A stretch of 64,000 bases of DNA from the NCBI GenBank assembly GCA_002914805.1, contig JXTB01000578.1, forward strand, positions 50,305-114,304, given 5' to 3'. Position 1 is the stretch's first letter; each line of letters begins with the position of its first letter. The stretch comes from Parasponia andersonii. Its lineage: Eukaryota; Streptophyta; Magnoliopsida; Rosales; Cannabaceae. A program made the translations under genes and the position numbers. The notes below the pieces were generated by a model. The model saw nothing but the letters and a program-made list of their open reading frames with translations, made no database searches and was not told where the DNA came from. Positions 25,680-36,190 of this stretch are shown piece by piece.

Positions 25680-25692
25680 AAAAAGGGGAGAT
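25680..25692 (+). promoter_or_regulatory. Polypurine tract of the Sirevirus
   Basis: AAAAAGGGGAGA lies immediately before TGTTGAG, the LTR start. It is the expected plus-strand primer site. Confidence 0.75.
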
Positions 25693-27047
25693 TGTTGAGT
25701 CATGCTTTGCATCATCAATCATACCCTCTTATTTTGAAGTTAACAAACATATGATTAAGAACTAATAATCTATTTGAGTGTGTAGCAAGTTAAATTGAAA
25801 GGATCACAAGACATTCAATATAGATTATGAAAAAGAGCTTGAAGATAAAGATCAAATTAACAAGATCTAGACTAGTAAAAATTACATACTCAGTTTTTGT
25901 ACTTAAATATCTATCTACACATTATGATCTTGAATGGCTCAAATTTTTCATAATATTAGAAATTTTTCAAAGCAAAACTATCAAATTTATTTATTTCCAA
26001 TTAAAATATAAAATTTATTTTATACAAGCTTTTAAATTGATTTATGAATTTCTATAGTCTCTATATTACATATTAAATCAATTTACAAAGTCACTTTTTA
26101 AAAACAATTGAAAAAGCCTTAAAATAAAATTGAAAATATACTCTCGGGTAAAATCAGCAGACCGACAATGAGAATCGGTCTACCGATTCCTCTGTTTTCT
26201 ATTTTTAACAACCTTTTAAAATCCGACCATTAGAACCACACTTTCAACGGCTACTATTTTTTGTTAGACTAAAAGTGAACTTTCGGTCTGCAGAAAATGG
26301 TAAATCGTTTATCAAAAGGTCATAAACGATTAGTTTCCATTCTAGTATTTAAATAGAAGCCTTTTTAATACTTTAAATAACTTGTGAACATTCTTACATT
26401 GCTTTATATATACTTTCAAGTTGTTCAAATTATTTTTGTGAATCAAACTTTCAAATTCACATTTTCACAAAAGTTAATTGAGCCAAATTAGATCATACCT
26501 TATGTTTTCACTTATTCTCTCTAGGCTTACATTGTATCAATCCTTTTTAATAGAGAGATTCTAGTTGAGTGCATCAAAAAACAAAAATTAAATTGTATTT
26601 ATGAGATGAGATTGACACCGGAACCATAAATAACTCAGTTTAGGTGAGATTGACACCGGAGTCTAAATAATCTGTATTTGGCATGATAGAGCCGGATTCA
26701 AAGCTATTGTAAAGGCGTGAGTGTGCCTAAGTAAAAAACACTTGTTGTGTAAAAGGGACGGTCGAGCCCATTCTCTAGACCCGATAGTGGATAGCTTAAA
26801 ACGGATTGCCAATAGCAGAGGACATAAATAAACCGTCGTATTTGTTGAACCTCATAAAAATAGTATTTGAATTTCTCTATCCTTATCTCCTTAAATTTAT
26901 TTATTTTGAGTTTATGCATGCAATTTATCTATTTTTACTTGTTGAAGTTTTTACTTGTGTAATCTACTTGTCTTCTAAAAAAGGTTCAAAAAAGTTTTTA
27001 AAACCCAATTCACCATCCCTCTTAGGTTAGCTAACCTTGGACTTATA
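25693..27047 (+). repeat. Sirevirus 3' LTR
   Basis: Begins TGTTGAGTC after the polypurine tract and runs about 1.35 kb. Near the end is CCCAATTCACCATCCCTCTT, resembling the CAATTCACCCCCCTCTNGG block common in Sirevirus LTR ends. The inverted repeat AGACCGA/TCGGTCT (26159-26181) lies inside. The right boundary is set by where the Mutator-like arm resumes and is approximate. Confidence 0.65.
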
Positions 27048-28270
27048 AAATCATCTTGATAAATTAACTGTTTTAAATTAGTGTCAGGGTATAAATTTGT
27101 AATAGATTTTAAATCTAAGTGTTAATGTTGATAATAACCAAAATACAAGGTATAAATTAAACAAAGTGTCAAAATACAAGATATGAAAATGATACTATCC
27201 CAAATATAATTAACCCATTTTTTTTAAGTGTAACTTACCAACGTTGACAATACTTGACAATGCAGAAAAGTTGTTTTTATAAATATTTCTGAAAGTTATG
27301 CATTTTACTAAAAGTCACTTTTAGGCTATTTCTAACCAAGATCTCTATTTTGTAGTAATTAAAACTCTAAAATATAATAATTTTACTCTATTTTTTCTAT
27401 AACCAACTCATTATTCCAAATACTATACCAAAAAGAATATTATCTACAACAAAAAAGAATATTCTCTCTATTTTTTACCTAAATCTCTTTTTGACCAATT
27501 AACTCTGTCTATATATTTTTTATTTAAACAATTACTTCCCTATATAAGTCATATTATTTTAATGATATATTAACAAATTACATTATTTGTGAAATTATTT
27601 AAATAATACAATAACATAAATTAAGAAATTATAAATTATATTTAATTATAAACGAATAGTTTTATTCATTATACATGAATATATTATATTTAAGAAACTC
27701 CGAAAAATTACATGAAATATAAAAACAATAATGCAAAAATAAAATTACATAAAATTCTGAAGATAAAATATCTTATATATGAAATCTCAACTGTTTATTG
27801 GATTTCACTCTCATCTAGACCGTAGAATTAAGATTTTCAAATAAAATATCTTATCTTCACTTTTTTTAATATCTGAAGTTAATATGTGTCATACATGAAG
27901 CCTTAACCGTTGGTTAGATTTCACCCCTCGTATAGACTGTATGATTAAGATTTTGAATGAAAAATATATTTTCTTTACTTTTTTTTTTAAATTCTGAAAA
28001 TGAGATATCTCTAGCATTAAATCTGAATTGTAGAATAGATTTCTCCCTCATCTAAACCAAAAGATTAGGATTTTGAAAAATCATATCTTCACTTTTTTTA
28101 TAAATTCCGAAAAATAGCACATAATCTATTCACACATATATCTGCAATCATCAGTATCCTATCTTCTCTTCACTTTTAAGAAATTTTATCTTATCTTCAC
28201 CATCGTCTATCACAAAAAAAAAAAAAAAAAATGGTTGGATAAAATCATTAAAGTTCCAGTTACACAATTG

Positions 28271-28998
28271 TAGAAGATATACAATTATTCCTAAACCCAA
28301 TCACAGGTATAAACCAAAATAACGATCATTTCTGGTCTAGAATTGAAAATAAACATAATAGCAACATATTAGTGTCTATCACTCAAACTCAAGCCAAAAG
28401 TTCTTTGCAATGTCAATAGCAAACTATCAAAATAATTGTTTCAAATCTAAGAGGATACATAAGATAAATTGAAAATCTCAATCCAGGCAGAGCTTTAGAA
28501 CAAAATATTGTGAGTATTTCTTCTTTTAGTTTATATACTCATTTTTTAGTGAGGTTTATTTACAAAATAATTTATCTTTCTTCTTTGATGTACTGAAATC
28601 GAGCACAAGTATTATTAGCACAAGATCCGACAGTTGTAGAAGATATACAATTATTCCTAAACCCAATCACAGGTATAAACCAAAATAACAATCATTTCTA
28701 GTTTAGAATTGAAAATAAATATAATAGCAACATATTAGTGTCTATCACTCAAACTCGAGCCAAAAGTTCTTTGCAATGTCAATCGCAAACTATCAAAATA
28801 ATTGTTTCAAAATTAAGAGGATACATAAGATAAATTGAAAATCTCAATCCAAACAGAGCTTCGGAATAAAATATTGTGAATATTTCTTCTTTTAGTTTAT
28901 ATACTCATTTCTTAGTGAGATTTATTTACAAAATAATTTATCTTTCTTCTTTGATGTACTGAAATCGAGCACAAGTATTATCAGCATAAGATCCGAAA
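28271..28998 (+). repeat. 366-bp tandem duplication inside the Harbinger remnant
   Basis: The two units start at 28271 and 28637 with TAGAAGATATACAATTATTC and are roughly 95% alike by eye. Each contains the same piece of the ORF1-like gene, including an intron-like AT-rich stretch, so one exon and its intron have been duplicated. Confidence 0.93.
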
Positions 28999-29400
28999 TT
29001 TGAGAAAAGATTTAAATTTGATCACATGTGACCTATTCTTAAGGATATAGAAATTTTTTTTGATAATGTTAGCAATCCAACACTATTCTTTCAAAGGCAA
29101 AGTGGTAATTTTGTATCTCTGCAATCCGAGTAGTCCTCTGCAGATTCTCCTACATCAGAATATCCTAGTTTGTCTACATTTGATCTTAATATAAATAATA
29201 GGAAAATTGGCAGTAGTTTATCTCAATGATCCATTGGAGTGAAGAAAGCCAAAAGTAAAAGGAAAAACAATGAATATATGTCAAAACTTATTGAAACTAT
29301 TAAAGAAGAGAAGTAGCAATTACGTAAGCTCGAATCCCTTATGGAGTCTAAATCAACAAATAAAATTTTATTCCCCTCACAAAATTAAGTGACTGCTAAT
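28350..29400 (+). pseudogene. Harbinger ORF1-like (Myb/SANT, NAM-associated) gene remnant
   Basis: Readable pieces are NRAQVLLAQDPK-like coding at about 28590-28630 and again near 28960-29000, FKFDHM-PILKDIEIF at about 29005-29050, FDLNINNRKIGSSLSQ near 29180, and SIGVKKAKSKRKNNEYMSKL near 29230-29290, followed by a charged helix (IETIKEEK). This order is typical of the DNA-binding ORF1 protein of plant PIF/Harbinger elements, which acts with the DDE transposase. Stops occur in almost every segment. Confidence 0.65.
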
Positions 29401-30178
29401 TTTTTTTACTCAATTTCAGCATATAACCTTTGAATTTCGTAATTTGGTTCCATATCGAAGTTGGCTTTTTAAAAAATTTCAAAGAATTTATGCAAAATGA
29501 GCAGTCAAGAATTACAAAGAAAAGAGTTCCACAATAAGGTAAAATATCTCAAAATACCTCTAATATTTTTGGGCAATTTTTTACTAATCTTAGAGGTTCC
29601 GAAGACGATCTTTTGCTATATTAAATCATATATTTAGGTTATTTTGTATTTTCTATATTATACTTGCCACTTTTTCTTTAACATCTATTATTTTTTTTCT
29701 TTTTAACTTTACGTATTTGTAATTTCGTATTCATCAATTTTAAGCTTTTTATCTAATATGTTGTAGTGAAAGTTGTGTTTTATTAAATTTAATTAAGTAT
29801 TTAATTATTTATTAATTTTTAGGCATTATATACACAGTTTTAATTATTTCTAAATATGTAACATTTTTTTAATCAATTTGAAACTATTAAATTAATTAAT
29901 TTTTATTTTAATTTCCTTAATAATTAATATAAAATAATTCACACTAATTAAAACATTTTAAATGTAAAATAGGCCCAAGATATATATGGGAATTAAATAT
30001 TTAAAAGGAATATTTTTAGAAATTTAACAACAACAAAAAAAGCGATGATGCGCTATTGCTACAACGGCACTATAAGAACCCTCCATTTTGGCACAAATAA
30101 TGGCTTTCGGTTGGAGGGACTTCGCTGCTCTATATTTGGCAAAAGCAGTAAAATGCTGCTAGGTTGGAGATGCCCTTA

Positions 30179-30979
30179 GCATGACCAAATTTTCCAAATA
30201 TATTTGTTATTAAATACGCAAGAATTTCACCAAAATTTTTTTCTTAAATGTGTAAATAAACACATGAATGGATGGAAAAAAAAAAATAAATAACATTTTA
30301 TTTCCTTACCTGTTATAGCCCTTATTTGACTAATAACATAAGAACAAGAAGATTTCCATCATAAACCAAAAAATTAGAGTAATCAGGGAAAATATGCACC
30401 GTAATATGTATATTTTGAAGTATATGCTCTCCAACAAAAAACTCTCTGAAAAAATATGCCTCCAATTTAACCTTTCAATTCCCTTTTCTCCTCTTCTTGT
30501 ATCATCTTTAGCTGAGAACATCTCAATGGAAGCTAAGAGAAAGCTCAAGCTTTCAATCTTAATCTCAAGCTCGAGCTCATATCGCTCTCAATCTTCCTCC
30601 TCTCCTCTATCAATCACTCTCTCTACCTGCTATGCACCTCAACCATCTCCTCTAACCCCAACAGACAATTATGGGACATTAGGACATTGGCTGAGCAAAG
30701 CAACTCCTAAAGGTTCTCAGTGCTCCTGTATAATCATTGGGCACCAAATCAAAATCAGAAGATAATGAATCCAAATTCAATTAATGCAACCCAAAAAAAA
30801 ATGAGAAGTGCAGGTGATAGACAGAGTCAGAGAACTTGGTTGATGAAGATGGAGCCTCAGTCGTTTGCCGAGATCTGCCTTGCATTCAATATTTACTATT
30901 TCATTATTCTCCCTCGTCGCACTATTTTCGACAATGAGATTTTCGATTGCGTTTCGACATGTATTTTCTATGGAGTTTC
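30179..30979. other. Spacer with an unrecognised open stretch, left flank of the copia element
   Basis: A frame from 30394 to 30765 encodes a Ser-rich protein with no recognised domain; a methionine at about 30526 opens MEAKRKLKLS. It could be a host-gene scrap or chance. The last 130 bases before the LTR can be read as IFDCVSTCIFYGVS, which weakly resembles the CVFLGY region just upstream of the copia GYKLLDLE motif found at 42008 on the other side of the retrotransposon. Confidence 0.35.
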
Positions 30980-33900
30980 TGTTAGGGTTTGTGCCCTAAA
31001 AACATGTATATTTTGGATATTTACTGAATTGATAAAATGACTTTTTTCTATTTAAATCTGTGTATAATTTGTATGTCTTTAAATATCAGAAAATTCCTAA
31101 TTTATTTATGTGATCTCAAATTTAATATATAAGTATTATATACATGAGGATTAAATTTATGGATAATAAACTAAATATAGTCTATAATAATTAATTAAAA
31201 CTTAGGATCTTTAATTAAATATTATTAGTACAGTATATTAACATTGAGAATATAATAGTCTTTTCCGGACTATTGATATGTTGACATCATAATGGAGGTA
31301 CTTTATATAATTCGATAATATAGGACTAGACTAGACATGATTTGAATCTCACATAAATTCCGTTAACTGTTGAGAATTAAAATAATGTCACTAGATGAGC
31401 ATATCTAAATCAATCTTAATTCTGAGTAGTTATAGACTCCTATTTCTAATATTATATTTTTTAACATACCTGTTAAAGGTTATTTTTTAAACAGATTGAA
31501 TTACTTGTATCTTGATAGCATGATGAGATGAGCAGCTGGGAATGTAACTTACAGATATGGAATTCATTCATTCCATCAAGAAGCTAGAAAGATGATTCTC
31601 TTATGTATTGATTCAGGACTTGAACAGTTTGAGTACTCAATTTATAATAGATTTATAAATTAATTGTTCATTGGAGAATCAATGGTACACAATGATAAAG
31701 ATGTAATTAGAGAAGTAAACGGAATATAACTTAGTTCCAATTATAAATTGTCTATGGAGGATTGAACTACATATAATGATTAAATCGATGGACTGCTCGT
31801 TGTTTTCTGAATAAATTAATTCTGTAACTTCAAGAGTGCAATTCCAGATTTTTAGTAGAGTAATACTAGGATTAATAAATTAGACAAATTAATTAAAGAG
31901 TTTAAGTAATTGTCATAATTTATTGGAGCTTGAATTACAGGTCCGTAGGTCCCCAATTCCACTTCTTACAAACACTATATTAGATATTACATTATTTCTG
32001 TTATTACACATTTTGTCTAGATAAATAGTTTATCTAAATGTAATTAATAATTTTTATTTATTAATTAATTAATCAATTTAAATTTACGGTGAGATAAGTT
32101 TTCTAATTTTTTTAAATTTTGAATTTAAAAATATCTAATTATTAGATAATTAGATAAATAGAAATTGGGAAACTGACTGAAAGCAAAATATTCTTTCTAG
32201 TTATCTGCTAGTTTATATATATATATATATATGTATATTAATTAGATTAATTAATTTAAATATATTTATTATATAACCTTACGTTTGAAAAAAAGTAGAA
32301 GAATGGTTTTGTTAAAAAAAAGTAACCTTTTGTTTTAAAAGTTTATATATTTATTAATTTGATTAATATATTATTTATTAAATAGATTAATAAATATATA
32401 TATATATATATAAAGGAAACCCTAGCAGAAAAATAGAGATATATTACATATTATTTTCTACAGAGCCTCCATAGCCTAGAGAGAAAACAAAGAGAGTCTT
32501 CCTATTCTCTATAGAACAAACTTTTGCAATCTCATGTGTTGAGAAAATTGCAAGGGCCTAATGTGTGAGTTTAAGAAATTATACGCAATGCTCACACGTT
32601 CATCCAATTGTACTTGAGGCTTAGATTGGAAGATCGTTGTTTAGAAGATATTAAAGCTAGGATCCGCTGATAGGCTACAAGAGGTATTAGATCTATTCTC
32701 TTTGTTTATTCTTATTTGCTATGAATTAATACTATGCACTCATATAGTTAATTGTTTTGAGAAAATTTTTGAATATTCCTGGTATTGGAATAATGTCCTC
32801 TAAAGTAGTTTATTATTTAGACATTATAAACAATATTTATTGGATTATTTAGTATCTATTTGTTATTAATAAATTCCATGTTATTAATTTCTATTTCATT
32901 TATAGCCCATTGATATACATGTGATGTGTATATTTATCTTATGGAAACATCTAAAAGATTCCAAGATATGAAATGAGTAATAAAGAATTATTCATATGAT
33001 GAGTTCATATGTGGGAGACATTATATTCTTTATTTCATTATGTCTAAATTAAATTGTTCGCATTCTATATATTGAAGATGGAATACTTTAGTATGCCATA
33101 GAATGTAGTGTTGTCTATTTAATTAATAAAGTCTTTAATTATCGAAGTGAGTCTTCGGATAGAAACACTAATGTGTTATAAGAAAGTAATAACAACATCG
33201 AACAGGAGCTAGCGAATTAGAATTTGAGGTTAAGTGTCATAACTCAAATTTCTAATTTTACTAATCTAACACTATTGTAGAAGACCTTAATCCTAGTGAT
33301 TAACGAACTTACTTTCATGTGTGTTTTGTCTTTTTGAGTTACTAAAGGATTAGTTCCGATTTATGGTTCGAACTCCGGTATCTTGGAAGATAAGGTATAT
33401 GAAATGTGTAGAACGTTTTTCATGATGGACACTATGTATATGATGTCACTTTGAGTTTTTTTCATGTACTTGGATAATATAAACCAGGGCCCCGGTATTC
33501 AGTATGTGAATTTAACTGTGTTAGTATAAGTAGATACAAACACCACAGTCAACTATTATCCATTAGATGAAAAATGGCAACTCAAAAGTAAATATGTACT
33601 AGAGGAGTAATATGGTAATTTCACCCTACTAGTACGGCATTGCATTGGGGATATGTCTATAGGTATAGTATATGCTAAATGGATCAAGCTAATTAATTGT
33701 TAATAAGCTTCACAGAAAAATAAATGATATTTAGTCCAAGAGTACAATATTGGGCCTATAGTGGTGTGTCTCAATATTAATGGACAAGGCCCAATCATAA
33801 TTAAGAGTTAATTATGATAGTGAGTATATGGTTTATTGGAGCTTGGGCTTTATGGATCCATCGGTCTCCTATCTAGCTCAAATTAAATCCCAATAGTCAT

Positions 33901-34470
33901 TTGATGATCATTTGAGCCCAACAAGCCTAATAAGTCCATTAGGGTTTACTAATCTCTCTATAGTTAAGAGAAAAGTTCTCTAGCAACCAAATGCAAATGA
34001 TATACGTGAAACACCCCCTTGAGAAGAGAGTGTCACACACATAACAGAGAAAGAGGGAGAGCGAAAAATTGGCCAACCCTAGGGATTCAATCCTTGGTGT
34101 TTTTGGTCAACCCGGAGAAATCGTTTCGAGAAGATTGTCTTCTTGTTCGTCGACGGATCTCTTTATTGGGAATCAAAAAGGTGACCACTCACCAGATCAA
34201 TCAAACGGCTTTCGAGAATAGACGAGAAGACGAGAAGGTTATGGTGCGAATCTGGGTATTGTTCTTGTTTAGATTAATTTATGTTAGATCACGATCCAAA
34301 ATATTTTGTAAAAAGAAAAATTTTAAACGACCAATTCCACTGCGTTTCTTGATTTTACAAAACTATGGTATTCTTGAAAATGATTTTATGAAAATATTTT
34401 CTAGAAATTTATTCCAATAAACACCAGCACCTAGGCCAATTTTTCTCTACAAAAATCGTTTTTAAATCCA
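30980..34470 (+). repeat. 5' LTR of the copia element, interrupted
   Basis: Matches the 3' LTR along 30980-32779 and again over 34427-34470. The two parts add up to about 1.84 kb, against 1.83 kb for the intact 3' LTR. The interruption is the element at 32780-34426. The end at 34470 (AAATCCA) is set by the following primer-binding site. Confidence 0.82.
32780..34426 (+). mobile_element. Solo-LTR-like insertion inside the 5' LTR
   Basis: A 1.65-kb block absent from the 3' LTR. It starts TGGTATTGGAATAA and ends TTATTCCAATAAACACCA, an imperfect inverted pair with TG and CA at the tips. Length, lack of coding and a transcript-leader-like AG-rich section near 34020-34080 suggest a solo LTR of another family. 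Flanks ATTCC and GCACC do not form a clean duplication; CCTGG/CCTAGG nearby is only approximate. The open frame 34019-34420 within it is not a gene. Confidence 0.6.
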
Positions 34471-34474
34471 AGAA

Positions 34475-34487
34475 TCGGTACTAGAGC
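34475..34487 (+). promoter_or_regulatory. Primer-binding site (initiator tRNA-Met)
   Basis: TCGGTACTAGAGC closely resembles TGGTATCAGAGC, the complement of the plant initiator tRNA-Met 3' end used by copia elements. It sits four bases after the 5' LTR end. Confidence 0.7.
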
Positions 34488-36190
34488 AGTTATATGAGTA
34501 TATAACATTAATTATTTGTATGCATGAGTAGGTATTGTATTATATTCTATATATATTTGATGAGAAATGGATGAGTTATCATATGATATATGTATGACTG
34601 ATATTTGGTCGTTAATTATATAGCTCCTTAAGTTTTAATTTTTTTTCAATTTATTTTGAATAGATCAAAATACGTAAATCCTAATTTTAAGGTATAGACT
34701 TTGTTGTATTTTTTTTTTAATGTATAAAAAGATGATGGAGACGTTTTCGCCAAATCCCACCTCGCACTGCAAAATACACACAACAACGTTGGAATTTACT
34801 TCATCATGATTTTGATATATATATATTATAATATGTATTATATATATATATTATAATATGTATTTTATATATATGATATATATAATATATTTAAATATAT
34901 ATATGTATAACACTTGGTCGACCAAGTGCGATTATGGTGAAGCAAAAGTGCCTGGCATGGGCTTCTATTAATAAGTCAATAAGCCCAAATTGTCTTAAGC
35001 ATATAGGTTGGGCTAAGGTAGCCCAGCTCATTGTGCTAGTTTTGTAAAATATTTATAGAAATATCAACTTTTACAAATTTGATTTGTAAAAGGCCTAGGA
35101 AGACCAGCAGATAGCTTTCAAGCTTGCGTGCCTTTGACTCTTTATAATTTTATTATTTTATTGGGTTGTAATTTCTTAAGAGACCCAGCCAAATATCATT
35201 ATTATTTTATTTTTTTGTTATATTATATGTGATATGTATAACATAACCATGCATTATAACATGTCATTCATTATACTCACTCAAAGTCATTTATGAATGT
35301 CATGCATATATGTTATATTCATACTAAAATAGCTTAGTTAGAATATGACGAATTTAATTAGATTAAATAATTAAATAGGAATAAAAAAAATTGAATAATG
35401 TGATCTAAGTTTGATAGTTAAATTTTTGAAATATCACACTTATTTAATTTAGGCTATTCTTATTAATTAGATTAATTAGATTAGCCAAATTATTCCTATA
35501 ATAATAAATTTAGATTTTTAGAAATCTAGTAATTTATTTAGGACCAATAAGATTGGACTAATTATTTAACTTAGAAAATTATATTAGATATAATAACTAG
35601 GTTAAATAAAACTTTAGATTTTTGTTAGTAAAAACACATAAGATTTTCAAATAATGAGTAGGAGAGGGTATATGATAATATATCCCACGGTCTCCATTAT
35701 TAATTAAGTATTGTGAGATTTAATTGGCACTTAGAGATGCTTAGATTTCGTCCTCCCTATGAAGGGTGTCCATTTAAATTAATAGCAAAGCTTAATTTTT
35801 AAGAGATAGGATTTTAGAATGTATTTCAAAATTGACCTACCCTACGGCGGCAATTTTGAGTTAAGTTGCTAAAATCTGAAATAATAAGTCACACTCACGA
35901 GGACACAGTTAAACTATTAATAGTATCTTGACCATAAAACGGAAGTTAATAAATAAAAGAAAATATAAGATATTTTGATTTTTTATTTATTAATTGAGAA
36001 TGTCTCAATTCAATTAATAATTATGTGACATCCTATGACGACACCTAATTAAAGAAAATTGAATTACCGTGGAATCAGTAATTAAGTTTATATGTTTACT
36101 TACTTGCATCATGTTTACAATTCCGAATTCTTTACGATATTTATTTTCAAATATATTGAATGTCATTTTATTTATTTAATTTCAGAAAAA
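34488..36190 (+). other. Untranslated leader of the copia element
   Basis: About 1.7 kb between primer-binding site and gag with no supported open frame. It contains an AT microsatellite block with a duplicated TATTATAATATGTATT unit (34816-34905) and an 18-bp perfect palindrome (34911-34928). The length is unusually long for copia leaders. Confidence 0.6.
34911..34928. repeat. 18-bp perfect palindrome in the copia leader
   Basis: CACTTGGTCGACCAAGTG equals its own reverse complement and is GC-rich compared with the AT-repeat just before it. It lies about 430 bases after the primer-binding site. A role in RNA dimerisation is only an inference. Confidence 0.9.

Larger units (their letters stand above)
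21976..27201. mobile_element. Mutator-like inverted-repeat element enclosing a truncated Sirevirus
   Basis: The left arm (21976-about 22081, starting GGGATATTATCATTTTTATA) is the inverted copy of the right arm (about 27048-27201, ending GATACTATCCC). AAATATAAT occurs directly on both sides (21967-21975 and 27202-27210): a perfect 9-bp target duplication. An undisturbed relative at 43355-43700 is only about 345 bp, so the roughly 5 kb between the arms is a later insertion or a captured segment. That segment is copia-derived: pol, envelope-like ORF and 3' LTR, all on the plus strand. No Mutator transposase is present. Confidence 0.78.
27324..30175 (+). mobile_element. PIF/Harbinger-type element remnant
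   Basis: The ends are imperfect inverted repeats, GGCTATTTCTAACC on the left and GGTTGGAGATGCCC on the right (10 of 14 matching). TTA lies on both sides (27321-27323 and 30176-30178), the 3-bp target duplication of PIF/Harbinger elements. Inside is a decayed ORF1-type gene, but no DDE transposase was recognised. The element is therefore a deletion derivative, about 2.85 kb long. Confidence 0.7.

Noticed and set aside
28271..28998. Tandem repeat as a possible CRISPR-like or satellite array
   Set aside because: Only two long units, no spacers, and they carry pieces of a Harbinger gene.
34019..34420. 133-codon open frame
   Set aside because: It lies entirely inside the solo-LTR-like insertion, has no domain and no family match by eye.
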